The notes: generated from the letters alone by a model not told the origin. A stretch of DNA of 64,000 nt from Hofstenia miamia (GCA_004352715.1 SCFE01000063.1:1351301-1415300), one strand, 5' to 3'. Shown: positions 11,536 through 23,492, numbered from the stretch's first letter. A program made the numbers and translations.

Positions 11536-11911
11536 TAGGGTTGGCAGTCACCAGTAACTGGTGGAATAACTGTTTAGTAACTGGTTACTAAAATTTTGGT
11601 TACTGGTGAGTAAAATAGCACAAGCGAAAGTCGAAATAGATTGTAGAAGGATGAGTAGAGGGTCGCAATGTCACTGTATAATATATTATATATATATATA
11701 TATATTGAGCTATCTGATCTATTCTAGTAAAATATCAGCGCTTCACATATAATAATTTTTTGTCAATGTACATGATTTTGGGCCTTGCGAGGGGGTGAGC
11801 TTAGGGCTTAGCACTAGTGGTTACTAAGTGGTGACTACTGGTGGATAACTGATGACTAACTGGTTAGTAACTGGTGAGTAATTTTTGGTAACCAGTTGAA
11901 TGCCAACCCTA
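11536..11911. mobile_element. hAT-like MITE with 11-bp TIRs and 8-bp TSD
   Basis: The ends TAGGGTTGGCA (11536-11546) and TGCCAACCCTA (11901-11911) are perfect inverted repeats. They are flanked by CTAGTAAG (11528-11535) and GTAGTAAG (11912-11919), a 7/8 match to an 8-bp target-site duplication as made by hAT transposases. Inside, motifs such as AACTGGTTAGTAACTGGTGA recur in both orientations near each end, and a (TA)n tract sits in the middle. At 376 bp with no coding sequence it is non-autonomous. Confidence 0.8.
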
Positions 11912-12710
11912 GTAGTAAGTGGAATTCGTCTGAACGCTTTCCAATCTCGTTTATCGTTCTCAGGACAGCAAATACATTGTTCCAATGCATTTATAAAATG
12001 AGATGGATTTCCGTGCAAGTGCTTACACTACTAATAGCATACACAAATGACTTCTTTTGCGTGGAGATAGTTTATTGACAAAGCATATTTTCAAAAGATA
12101 AAAGAGATCGATTTTGCAGCTTCGCTTTGCAGACATGGTGTCCTGACCGCGGAGTTTGTTTACAATGTTTTTCTCCCAAATCAGTAATTCATCAAATTTT
12201 AAGCTTCGAAACTAGTTAAGGACTGTTCATTTCAATGCTTTTGTTAACATGAAAAATATCCGAGACACATTGCAGACAAAATTCAGTCTGTTAAAATATT
12301 ATTATATAAATGAACGCTATTCTAAGTTAACAATATATTACCACACGAAAACACCAGTATGTCTAAATTTAAAATTATTATAGTGTAGTTAAAAATAATT
12401 ATTTTAAAGAAACAGGGCTGATTGAAAAAAAGTATTGGATTTTTGAAATAAGGTCTTGTAATAATGAATTAAACAATATTGTAATACAAAATGTATTTCG
12501 TTTGTCTTCATATAGTTTAGTTATCAATCGGCTCGGCCGGCTAAATTTTCCGGCTTACCTAAAATTGGTCGGCAGCGGCGGCTCAGCCAGCTGCCACCCA
12601 GCTCTATCTAAGCTAGGGTTCACTGTTCACTTGTTTCAGAATTCTCAGGAAAAAATTATTTCTATCAAGACAAGTTAAAAAATTTTGTTTGCAACAATAA
12701 ATATATATAT

Positions 12711-13558
12711 ACTACTACTACTACTACTACTACTACTAAATGACTTCAATTCGCTTTATAAAGCGCTACAAACTAAATTTACAAGTAAAACAAAATTTTT
12801 TGAAAATAAAATATAGTTCATAATTATCACATTATTTCTTTTTATGAGATGATCTTACTTCTCTACAATTACTGCAATTGCAAGACAGAAACCATGAGCA
12901 AGTATTGTTCAATTTAAAATGATTAATAACATAATCTTCAAAAAATATACGAAGTTGTTTCTTTACAATGCTAGGACGATCATAAATGTTGATATTAGAA
13001 TTGACTGATATGTAATTAGTCAAGTAAGTAATACGATCCCAATAGTTGCTATGAGATGTAACCAATTTGCACTTAGGATTTTTGAAAATAGTCCGTTTTT
13101 CTCTTGATGAATTATTCTTTACACTAACAAATTCAGTATGATCTATTTTGTATAACCCATTCAGTCCTTTATTGAAAAATATCAAATCATACAATTGAAA
13201 TTGAAGAACAATTGGAAGTATGTTAAGGTGCAACAAATTTTCATAAGATATTTCCTTATTTGAATTTAAACACCAATGTAAGCATTTCCTTTGATATCTT
13301 TCAAGTTTTTCAAATTGATGTCTACTTGGCCACCAACATTGTGATCCATAAGTTATAATAGATAATATGCAACTTTTGAATAACTTAGTTCTTATAAATT
13401 TAGGTGTAATATATGGTATATTTCTTCTTAAATAAAATAATACATTAATTGCTTTGCTTAAAACTTTGGTATAATGTTGGTTCCATTTTAAATCTGAGGA
13501 GATATTTAGTCCTAAATCATTGACTGATATATATATATATATATATATAATGTTCCTT
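12711..13558 (-). mobile_element. 5'-truncated non-LTR retrotransposon (CR1/Jockey-like), RT C-terminal part and tail
   Basis: The minus strand is open without a stop from beyond 13558 to the stop codon ending at 12832. It reads ISVNDLGLNISSDLKWNQHY, NIPYITPKFIRTKLFKSC, ITYGSQCWWPSRHQFEKLER, YQRKCLHWCLNSN, QFQLYDLIFFNKGLNGLY and a C-terminal NYWDRITYLTNYI. This is the post-catalytic C-terminal region of CR1/Jockey-type reverse transcriptases. After the stop come a palindrome CGCTTTATAAAGCG (12752-12765) and a (TAG)n tail (minus strand of 12711-12739), a plausible LINE 3' end. A (TA)n tract at 13530-13549 lies inside the frame without breaking it. The catalytic RT core is missing. Confidence 0.8.
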
Positions 13559-13596
13559 AAACAATTATTTTTAATAAAATTTGATATGTATGTATG

Positions 13597-13612
13597 CAGT
13601 GTTGGTCGGTTT
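13597..13612 (+). other. Possible hAT-type terminus interrupting the LINE
   Basis: AGTGTTGGTCGGTTTAAA starts right where LINE homology stops, followed by ATTTAAATCA-rich sequence. CAGTGTTGG resembles hAT ends, but I found no matching opposite end or target duplication. Confidence 0.25.
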
Positions 13613-13917
13613 AAACCATGATTTAAATCAAAGCGCGTTATTAGTTCAATTATTGATTTAAATCAAGTGCACTAAAAGAAATAAAAGTCGTGTATTCGAA
13701 TTGTTTTGAAGTCATTGACCTGATATTGGAATGAAATGGCAAGCTCTAAATTTATTGTTTTGCATGTTTTTTATCTTCAGTTTATTTAAAATTGATTAAA
13801 TTATTGTATTTCAAAAATAGTAGTATCAAAAGTATTCTACTACCTTAGAAGATGACAGTCTGGCTAAAATTGAANTATATATATATATATACGTGTGTAG
13901 CAATCACATTACACCAT

Positions 13918-14146
13918 GAGAGCTAATTACATGTTTGGTATAATAATCAAAATGCCTTGCTGAAAAACATCACGCACTTTGAGAAGCAAGTTGTTCAATT
14001 ACTACTCAAGAAATGTGCATGCGTTTTGAATTTTTCCTCGGGATAATTTTCCTTGTGGATATGAATCATTTAAGGATCGATCCATGCAATTTTTTGCGGA
14101 TTGGATTGGATATGGTTCGGAAAATATTCGATCCACGGCAACCCTG
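13918..14146 (-). repeat. Dispersed repeat family, copy 2 (inverted, with extra end)
   Basis: The reverse complement of 13918-14066 matches copies 1 and 3, reading CATATCCACAAGGAAAAT, AAAAATTCAAAACGCATG and TTATACCAAACATGTAAT. This copy extends to 14146, where the reverse complement begins CAGGGTTGCC, a typical hAT-type terminus. That suggests the family is a hAT-like MITE whose outer end is lost in the other copies. Confidence 0.6.
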
Positions 14147-14845
14147 CTGTGCGTTATGATTTCTTTTTCCTCGCGTTTAATATCCGGTTTTATTCCAATG
14201 GTCTATTTTCACTCGTATACCTTGATTATTAGATTTAGGCATAACGCTATTCTTGTCGGGGAGGGTGTATTTACGCTCTCGGACTCTCATCGCCTCCATG
14301 CATTTGCAGGTCCTACCTAACTTCCGCAATTGTATTCATGCTCCGATAATATTAATTTTTTGGAAAGAAACTTAATGTGGAAACTGTCACATAAGAATAA
14401 TTCTGATGTCACCTAAATCTTGATGCAGACATTCTGATCTGTGCCGCGTTTAGCCCTTCTCTACCTTTGAAGCCACCTGGAAAATTTAATGAAAAAGTTA
14501 CTTTTCTTGAAAATTGAAAATAATTTCAATCAAAAAATTAGTGAAAACTTTTGTTGCTTAAAAATATGTGCCAGCTAGTGTTTTGCGTTTGTAGTTAATC
14601 CGGATGGCGGATTTCTGCGTGAATATGCGGATTTGATGCATATTGAGTGTTTAAAACATTGAGCAGGTGCAAGATGCAAAAATTAAAAATGCAGATATTT
14701 TGCGGATGCTTATTTTATGAATTCGATTAGAAGTGGATTTAAAAACGAACACTAAAGCTATCACAAAAATAGTTCGATTTACAGTTATGTACAGGCGAAG
14801 TATTCACCATATACCTACATGTACAATACCGGAAGTTGCAGGTGT

Positions 14846-14996
14846 ACACTGTTAAAATTTTCTTGGTAAAAGACCTAAATTTTACTGTAAAAAAGGCCCA
14901 CCTAGATTTTAGGTAAAACACCTAAAATTGGGACAACCTAATATTTAGGGAAAATACCGAAAATATTTTAGGTAATTTTCCTAATTTTTAATGTGC
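14846..14996. mobile_element. Possible small MITE with internal TTAGGT repeats
   Basis: The left end CACTGTTAAAATTTT and the reverse complement of the right end (CACATTAAAAATTAG) are similar. Between and just beyond them, forms of ACCTAAATTTT and TTTAGGTAAAA recur about six times in both orientations. No clear target duplication. Weak call. Confidence 0.3.
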
Positions 14997-17779
14997 CTCT
15001 ATTCTAGATATATCACCTTAAATTTAGGTAAAAGGTTAATGTAGCAATGAAATATGCTATGCTATAATATTTTTAACTGAAAAAATTTATATACTTAAAA
15101 TTTAACTATTTTGATCCTTTTAGTAAAAGTAGCTTTGACTTTTCAATATGAATATTTAATCTATTATTATATGGCCAATTTTAATGTGATTTATATCGAT
15201 TGAATATAATCAGTGGAAGAACTACCTAAAAATCACAAAAAAACTTGAAGTAATTGGCTTCTTTGTGTTCCTCAGACCTGGTGATATTCTATATTTTTCT
15301 TCGAATAATTTCATTGATACTCAGCATTGCCTTCAATTACAAATATTTATTTCTTGACATAGGTGTCCGAGAAATTAGTTGAACCTCTTCTTCACACAGA
15401 GTGTGTAATGTGTTCTAAATATCCAAACAAGATTAGGAGACCAATAAAAGCTTCTAGTTCGATTTTGTCATTGCTATGATTTTGTGGAACAATGAGGGTT
15501 TTGCGGTTCAGTAATTCTTAGATCTTGAATGTTTGTATAAATAACTATCTTTTCAATCAATTTATATCCAAATATATGAGAAACGCGTCTTTCTCTTCTT
15601 TTGGAATGATACCCGTCTTCACTTCAGATGGATTACCGCATATTGGTTAACGATCAGAAGCAATAGGCAAACATTGTTTCCATTCTATATAACGAATGGA
15701 GCTCGAAGTGGTACTTCCATCATTGGCTGTACTTCGATCACTAAATTCTTCTTACTATCACACTATTGAACCACTTCGGCATCTAAACAATCATATCGGA
15801 ATTAGCAATTTAGGTCGATGCAATGGCTGATTTAAGTCAATTCTAATAAAAACTAGAAAACCGTAAAAATATTATTTTAAATTTATAGAATAAAATCATC
15901 AGTCAATGAATGTTTCACGAAGTCAATCTTTATCGATTTTTCTACATAGTAAATCCAGTTGATTGAAACTTCTCGACATATAGAGATGTAATCGCGTACA
16001 TTTTAAAGCCACCATGTCAGAGGCTGACAAGTGCTCTGGAGGAGGAACATTTATCTCATTCAAAATCAAAGCAATGTCAAGCAACAGTTTGTACACGTTA
16101 TTTTTGTCGAATTTCAGACGGAATAAGACGGCTGCTAACTAATTTTAATACAAATGAATTTACTCCGATTGTAGAAAAAACTTTGTTTTGAGTCGATTAG
16201 GTGGATTTAGATTGATTTAGTCGAATCCTTTCCTTATTTAAGCTTATTTAAGCTTGTATCCGATAAAATGCAAACTTGTTGTACTACAAAAACATAATTT
16301 TCCGGCATTTTTTTTACCCCTAATTGAATTGTATTCTAAAGGGTAACTAGGAAAATGTATTCTATTCAACCATGTTTTGCACTTTGCATTTGCAGTGAGC
16401 TCTGCATGCGTCATGGGAAATTATTGTAGGGGTCGAGGATGTTACACTCTTAACGAGGACCCGTGTGTGACATGATGCGGCAATAAATGCATTTTAAAAA
16501 CAAATCACCACTTGAGTGGTTGAATGTGTGAGGTGATCAGCAAAAGTAAAAGTCACAATGTGTCCTTAAAACGAGGAGGGAATTTTAAGAGGTCTGCGCT
16601 CTCTGCATGCTATTCTCATTTCGTTGGAATAATTTCCCGATAGCGTGATCAATTGACCTCTACAATTTAATGGGCACAAATTTATAAATTCCTCCAATAT
16701 AAACCTCTTGACCGTTTATCGTAAACGTTTTTCGACGCCGAAAAGATTATGCAACATATTGATATCGATTTTAATTAAGGGTTCAATCAATATCAGCCAA
16801 AAGTGGAAGCTGGCCGGACCGCATGATCTGATCCGATCCACGTGAGCGGGCTGAAGTGCGGCCACAATTTTTAGGTAATCTTGCAAAACAATATGTCTCA
16901 AATATTTTGCATGTATGCTACTAGTTTGTGCTGCAGCTTGCATTAAAAAACTGTTCCAAGCTTTTAATATTATATTGTTTTTGTTCCTATTTTCTGGTAG
17001 TATTTTGATTATTTGGTTAAAATTCGATGCTACCTACCCAAAATTTCATTTGGGCAATTTTGAATAGTTGCCTTAATTCATGACTGTCTCCACTTTATTA
17101 TTATATTTAATAGGCAACAAGATTGCTTACTTTATAGAATAACACAATTTCAGTAGCAATTATAAGCTAGACATTATCTCATTCTGTTAAATTGACCTCA
17201 AGCTCTTTTGTTACTATCGTTAAAGAAGTCTAAGCGTGTGTGTGAGAAATAATTTTTTCAGGAACAGTTATTTTTGTCGGTGGTCCACTGTCCGCACAGG
17301 TTCAAAAGACCGTTAGCGATTCAGGTTGTATTTTGTCAAAAAAATTTCTCAACGAAGCAGAGTAAAACGTGTGTTCTTGTGGAATAAAACCGATACTCTA
17401 TCCAAATTGTAAAATGAGACGGTTGAAGAAATGCTGTTTATTCGTTATAAATTTAAGTTCTTCATCGAATCAATAGATGAAGCCCATGAGCCATTGGAAA
17501 CTGACGAGTAACAAATTTTGTGAAATGATTGTCATAGTTTCTGTAAAGGCTTAATTCAACTTTTTGCTATAATTTGATCCTCACCGTATGGTCCCCAGTC
17601 TGCGTTTTTCTTACGGAACGGTCAAATATTGACAACAGGTTATTTTCTAATCTCATAAACGTTTTCGTAAATTGTGAACCATCTTATTTATTTTCATATA
17701 AAAAAATAAATGTTACCTCGTTAAAGCTTTATCTAAGGACACACTACGTGGATGTTATAGATTGATCGAAAATTTTCAG
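14997..17779. other. Non-coding stretch, no supported gene
   Basis: No long open frame. Small frames at 16716-16943 (minus) and 17574-17765 (plus) show no domain or splice support. If the secreted-protein model is right, this is intron. Confidence 0.45.
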
Positions 17780-17950
17780 ATCCATATCCATGAGGAAAAT
17801 TTTTCGAAGAAAAATTCAAAACGCACGTACTTCTTGAGTTGCTTTAAAAAATTTAAAGAATAGGCAGAAAATTGTGCATGCCTCTCAATGCGGGGTGTGT
17901 TTAGCAAAGCATAATATTTTGATTATTATACCAAACATGTAATTGAGGCT
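17780..17950 (+). repeat. Dispersed repeat family, copy 3
   Basis: Starts ATCCATATCCATGAGGAAAA and ends ACCAAACATGTAATTGAG, with the internal blocks AAAAATTCAAAACGCACG and TTTTGATTATTATACC shared with the copies at 11032 and 13918. Confidence 0.7.
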
Positions 17951-18279
17951 TAAAATACTAATTCAAAAATATCACGTGATCTACGATGATGATACAGAGG
18001 ATTACATCAGGAAAATGACATAGATATGGTTAAAGTGTATGCCATTTTTTATGAAAAATATAAAGTACTTGTTATTATTGCTTAAAAAATTTTGTTTTTC
18101 ATAACTCCTGCCTCTTAAGTTTTGAGTGTATGAAACTTTTAGCCATTCAAATAATGATGCCGCCTTGTAAACACTATTTTAACTTCAGAAATTTAAGAAT
18201 CGTGTAAAAATATTTTAGGCTCATATTTACTGAATCATTAAGAATTATTGATGATAATATAATATTATTATATTATATT

Positions 18280-18720
18280 AAAACCGATCGAGGAGTGCCT
18301 CAAGGCACAGTACTAAGGCCAATTTTATTTGCGATATATGTAAATGACATAATTAAACATGTAAAACCTAATGAAATATATCAATTTGCTGATGATACTT
18401 GCCTCATAAATACAGATAATGATGCATTTAGGGCCACAAAAAATTTACAAAGTGATATTGAAAATCTTTCTAGGTATTTCTTATCCAATCAATTNAAAAA
18501 ATTAAAAATCGTACTTTTACATCGACGAAATACAATCGGAGGCACAAACATGCTAAAGACATTTACTGATTTTTTACACTGAGCTCACCACACACATAGA
18601 CACACAGACACACACATATTATTCTATATATTTTTTATTATTTTGTAAATACATGTATTTGTAGTTTGTATTTTTTTACTGTTATTTATTTACAGCAATA
18701 AATTTGCTTTGACTCTTATT
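18280..18720 (+). mobile_element. LINE fragment with reverse transcriptase catalytic motif
   Basis: The plus-strand frame reads DRGVPQGTVLRPILFAIYVN and then IYQFADDTCLINTDND. GVPQG-(S/T)-VL-x-P-(I/L)-LF and the FADD catalytic motif are diagnostic for non-LTR retrotransposon RT. An N at 18495 interrupts it; beyond, KKLKIVLLHRRNT continues in frame, then a stop. A short 3' UTR with CA repeats and AATAAA (18697-18702) follows. Only the fingers/palm part remains, so it is 5'-truncated and internally shortened. It sits just upstream of, and probably in the intron before, the exon at 18779. Confidence 0.75.
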
Positions 18721-18778
18721 TTACTTCATCATTGATTAAAGGTTTCTAAAACTTGCTGGTTGAACTTGTTTCTTTTAG

Positions 18779-19173
18779 GTCCTTTCGAAAATATGACGAT
18801 TGATGCAAAAGATTTTAAGAAATATCTAAGTTATCATTTTGTAGAAACTTACACTAAGTTTTTCTTTTTGGGCTACGAAGGATCGATGATCAATTTTGAA
18901 TGCACTGGTTTATGTCTGCCTTCTCCTTTTACTGTAGAACCTCAATTTAGTAAACACTATCTTTACTCTGGGAAATATCTTTTTGGCAAAGACGTTCCAA
19001 TTTACAAATCTGTGACTTCTGGATATATCGAGTTGATTTTTGATATGCATAATAAAGTTAATGGTACTAGCAAATTACGCAAGTTACGGTTAGACTACCA
19101 CGAAACTTGTAAATGCAAAAGATGTTCGAAGTCATATCTCAAAAAACTGAAAAAGATTAACTTAAACTCATAG
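18779..19173 (+). CDS. Terminal exon of a cystine-knot (PDGF/VEGF-like) secreted protein
   Basis: A pyrimidine-rich acceptor (TTGTTTCTTTTAG) ends at 18778, and the exon opens in phase 1 (one base of the first Gly codon comes from the previous exon). It encodes about 131 residues to a TAG. Visible features: ECTGLC (Cys 42 and 46 of the exon product), a C-x-G-x-C cystine-knot signature; an NGT glycosylation sequon; and LDYHETCKCKRC with Cys at 111, 113 and 116. The LDHHExCxC ending is characteristic of PDGF/VEGF-family growth factors, which act as secreted dimeric ligands for receptor tyrosine kinases. The first knot cysteine must lie in an earlier exon. Some middle cysteines usual in PDGF are absent, so a more distant cystine-knot family is possible. 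The candidate signal-peptide exon at 5330-5417 has the matching phase. Confidence 0.5.
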
Positions 19174-19935
19174 ACAGCTTGTTCAGCGTGACCACACGGT
19201 CTCTGTTTAGACATTCGATTCATCCTTTCCACCCCAAAAACTGTGTATAGGTGTTTGTAAAAATGAAGCCAAAGTAAATTTCAAGCCTTCATCTAAAAAT
19301 GAAACAAATCACAGGATTAAAAATGAACACCTTTACTCATGAAATATTACTGATCCCTATAACCATGATTTTACCATGAGTGGTCACTCTGTAAAGATTC
19401 TGAATTTGTAATTCCAATTTTGCACCTTACTTAGTAATGGAGTGCTTGTAGAGAAGTATAAACTTTTAGATTTAAATTTATTTATTTAGTAACCACATTG
19501 TGTCTGAATTCTTTTATTGAAATCCATTTGGTTTGTTTGTTTTAATTTATAATGGAACTTTTTTAAATTATGGAGCATAAGTATGTAAGTACTTATCCTT
19601 CAGTATTTATTTTAAGTGCTTTCTTATCAACTTTGAAGTTGTTATAAATGTCTGCAAATCGCTTTATATATACACACAAAGTAAAAGAAACATCAGTTGG
19701 TTTGCATTATTTTAAATGTAGTTGTTGCAAATGTCAGATTAGCTTATTAAAAAAGTCTCACTTAATTAGTTTGTGAAACTCATCATTATAGATTGCCACG
19801 TAACTGCGGGTGTTATTAGAAATACTGGCATTGCAGTTGTTATATGATTTCTCATGCTTACGATAATTAAATGGCATTGCTTATTAGTATTTCAGCAATA
19901 CATCCGATGCTAATATACATATATGATATATGATA

Positions 19936-19971
<36 letters not shown>

Positions 19972-21207
19972 TTCTGTTAAAATTCTGATATTTAAGTCCT
20001 CGCAAAAAATTGAATATTGTGTTCTAAATGTAGTTGTCTAATAATTTTTTGAATAGTTGCCCAAATACTTTACCATATAAATTGCTTTAAATATCTTTGG
20101 ATAAATCAAAATATGTTACTTAAAGCCATTTTAAAAGACAGTAAAAAATAATTTTCTGATGTTTTTGAAACCATAGTTCAAAAATTATTTTCCTATAAAT
20201 GTTTGAAAACACAAATTTTTTGAAAAAATGTGAATTACATTTTCGTAATAAAAAAATTATAGTTGGGTGCTTAAATATAGCATTTCAATCCTGCTATTTT
20301 TGTGCTATGCACTCAAAGTAAATGTAATGAAATTAATGCTTTTTTTAGGCACATTTTTGCAGTTGGCTGCTAGTTTTTTATATTAAATAATAATCTTTAA
20401 TTAGTTATGCCATGAGAACCCGAAAATCTCGTTTAAAATTTGAAGATTGTGCAAAAGAATTGTACTAAAGGAAATACAAGTATATTTACAGTATGTTTAA
20501 TCTTCAAGTCTGAAGTTTTTGGCACCTATTTCTGGAGGGGTATAGTCTTATAATGCAGGTTTACCAGTCATCAACTTTATTGATTTTATATGCATTTACC
20601 TGCTAAAAATTAGTACTATTGCCTCTTTTTATAGGTGATTATCTAGATAAGCTCTGTAAATGGGTCAAAATATTTTGACTAAAACCAACCCAAAATTATT
20701 AATGAATCAAGCTGCTATCAATCTTCCGCGGTTTTGGTGAAATATTGGATGGGTCTCGAGATTTGTTAAAATATGCAGTAAAAACATGGGGGGGGGCTAT
20801 ATATTTCATTGACAATTGAAAATGTGTTTGTCATTACTTTGGAATGATAAGTGGCATGATTATAGTATTTCATCGACATTTAGGTCATTTTTTTATAATC
20901 TACTTGTAAATCCGTTTTAAAAATGAATCACCTCCTCTGTTTATAAATCAAAAGTTTTCCATTAAAGATATTTGACTACAATTTGTTGCATCATCTCTAC
21001 GTAAAAACGTGCAACACACTGAGAAGCAATTAATGAATATCATTTTATTATGACTTTCATTAATCCCTCGTTGTTGAGGGCACGATATAGTCAGTGTTCC
21101 CATGTAACCACTGCCACTGCACCAGTTTTGGCAAGTAAGCGGTACTGGTGATCACTAACACCACCAGTTGTCGCCTGGCGACATTGGTGGTAGCTTTAAT
21201 CGTAAAT
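19174..21207. other. 3' flank and intergenic sequence with a TA array
   Basis: Contains the presumed 3' UTR of the preceding exon, a (TA)n array at about 19935-19968 preceded by ATATGATATGATA, and otherwise AT-rich sequence without open frames or recognised repeats. Confidence 0.5.
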
Positions 21208-21764
21208 TGTAGGGGAGAGCGGGCAAGAAGTCACAGAGGTAAGTTGTCTCACTCGCTGTTGCAAGTGATTAACAAAAATATTCCCCAAAAGCTAAACATA
21301 GATTTTATCCTTGAAGGCATCATGTGTTTAGGTCAAAGTTACATCCGGATCCACCGCGTGTTTCACAACAAATTTGAACTTGTGCTTAAAAATTGGTTAA
21401 AAACAAGATTTTTGATATCAAGTTTTTTATTTTGTAAATATAGAATGTTTCTGTAACACATTACATATAAGTAATTCCATTTGCTATAAATGCTGCCTAA
21501 TTTTCTTTACTGATCAATGCATATTTTTTTACCTGGAATGTATTTTATAATCACAGACACTTTAGGGTAAATTGTCTCTGTCTGTGACAACTTGCCCCAT
21601 GAGAAGTTGTGTGAAAAATTTTATAATTAATGACATTTCAAGTATATACATATGGAGTAATTATGGAACATACATAGGAATGTATATTTGATAAAAACGA
21701 CTAGGCTATTTTGGTATTTATTGTAGCTTAGTAACAAATTAATGTGTGTTTTTTAGAATTTATC

Positions 21765-22680
21765 ATGCGCGAATACTCACGAACAACCGAAAGGAGCTTA
21801 TACAACAATGCCCAAATGACCCAAGCTACCCAGTCTGTCATCCGAGGTCAAAGCACAAGCCAAGCAGCAAAGTACCGTGGTCTAAACTATAAAACGGTGG
21901 GCAGATATGTTAAGAAGTACAACACCGAAAAGGAGTGTTTGCATTTCCCTATCAGCTATACAAACCCACAAAAAAATTTCTGACCAACACGAAGAAATGC
22001 TGGTTTGTTATATAAAGAAAGCTGCCCAAATATATCATGGTTTAGCAAATATCAGAGAAATGGCCTATAAATTTTGTAAGACCAGCGATATTGACATCCC
22101 GAGTTCTTGGAAAGCGTCGGAATCAGCTGGAGTGGAATGGTTCTCATCATTAATGAAGAGGCATGCTGATATAGCATTACGGCAACCAGAGCCAACATCG
22201 ATTGCTAGAATGACCAATTTTAATCCAAGTTCTTGACAATCTCCAAACAGTCATGAGTCGCTCACGTTTTGCACATCCCAGAATCTATAATCTTGATGAG
22301 ACTGGAGTCGTTACAATGCAAAAACCATCAAACATTGTGGCTGAAAAATGCACAAAACATTTGCTGTTCAGTAAACGCCATCGGACAAGCCAATCCTCCG
22401 TTTTTCGTGTTTCCACGGGTGCATGTTCAGGATCAGTGGATGTTGACACCACCTTGTGTGGAAGCATGTACTCCGTTAATTCAAAAGTGTCCGAATGGAT
22501 GACCGCTGAAATTTTCCTGAAAGTGCTGGAACATTTCAAAGTTCATGCGGTGCCAACTACTGAAAGCCCAATTCTTTTTATCTTAGATAATCATCAATCG
22601 CACATTTCATTGAAGGCAATTGATTTTGCAAAGGAAAATCATATCACATTTCCAGCGCCAACTGTATTTTTTCTGTATTG
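21765..22680 (+). pseudogene. pogo/Tigger transposase pseudogene
   Basis: Reading across at least three frames: REYSRTTERSLYNNAQMTQA and AAKYRGLNYKTVGRYVKKYN form the N-terminal helix-turn-helix DNA-binding region. Next come DQHEEMLVCYIKKAAQIYHG, SAGVEWFSSLMKRH and LRQPEPTSIARMTNFN, the CENP-B-type second DNA-binding part. The DDE domain follows with IYNLDETGVVTMQKPS (first Asp), NPPFFVFPRVHVQDQWML and LFILDNHQSHISLKA (second Asp). The third catalytic Asp block is missing: the frame ends in AKENHITFPAPTVFFLY and a stop. Frameshifts near 21980, 22240 and 22365-22400 and this C-terminal loss make it non-functional. Confidence 0.85.
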
Positions 22681-22728
22681 ACTTTGTTCAATTCGAAAAT
22701 TATTAAACTTTGTCATACCATATTAACT

Positions 22729-22770
22729 AGTCGCTATAGTATTATAACCAGTTGCTATAGTCTTATATCC
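22729..22770 (+). repeat. 21-bp tandem repeat inside the pogo element
   Basis: AGTCGCTATAGTATTATAACC (22729-22749) is followed directly by AGTTGCTATAGTCTTATATCC, with a partial third unit. Minor. Confidence 0.6.
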
Positions 22771-23455
22771 AGTATGCTATTGCTCATTTATGAAATGTTT
22801 TTAGAATGTATTTGGATATAGTATAGCTTAATTTGCAAGTATATAATATAAATTGAAATCATATTTTACATATTGTTAATGTTGAGTTGTTCTTTCAAAA
22901 TTCTACTGATCTGCTATGAAGATGTTTACCATATTTGTCTTCAGTCTAAAGAATTTATATCACACTCAATTTTTATAGTGTGCTTTGTTTCACTTGTACA
23001 TTTGAAAAGATACGTTTCCGAAAGGACGAGCATATTTTTTTCGTTGTTTTTGTTTCAATATGTATCTTATATATCCCACACCAAGTAATAAGTATTTATA
23101 AAACGGTTACCACACCAATAAAACCTTAGACTAGTTCAATATGTTATGAAATTGCGGTTTATTGTGAGTAAAATAAGTATGAGACAACTCGCCCCGACAT
23201 GGAGTAAGTTGTCTCAGATCAGATGTCAAAATGTAAAGTGAATTATATCTGTAACTGGGAAACATTTTCAACAACTACTACACTCATTTATTAGAGGAAT
23301 AGTTAAGGTTTTTAGGTGTTTCAGTTATTTTAAAAATATCTCTCACATCATTGAAAAAACGAGCATATTTTGAAATTGTGACTTCTTGCCCCAGTCTCCC
23401 CTACATGAACTTGTGCTCGCAAAAAATAATATATTCTTGAAATTTTTAGTGTAAT

Positions 23456-23458
<3 letters not shown>

Positions 23459-23492
<34 letters not shown>
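23459..23492. repeat. (TA)n microsatellite
   Basis: Pure TA tract between the pogo element and a CCAGTGGCGCAGCCAGG motif. Confidence 0.95.

Larger units (their letters stand above)
21208..23405 (+). mobile_element. pogo/Tigger-like DNA transposon with both TIRs
   Basis: Left end TGTAGGGGAGAGCGGGCAAG (21208-21227) and right end, reverse complemented from 23405, TGTAGGGGAGACTGGGGCAA are inverted repeats that continue into GAAGTCACA on both sides. TA dinucleotides within the ends fit the TA target duplication of pogo elements. Subterminal copies of AAGTTGTCTC and GACAACTTGCCCC occur near 21241, 21571-21596 and 23183-23216 in both orientations, probably transposase binding sites. The interior holds a broken transposase (21765-22680) followed by about 700 bases without coding sequence. 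At about 2.2 kb it is close to a full-size element. Confidence 0.85.

Noticed and set aside
14084-14320. 78-residue frame beside the dispersed repeat
   Set aside because: Overlaps the hAT-like end and shows no coding features.
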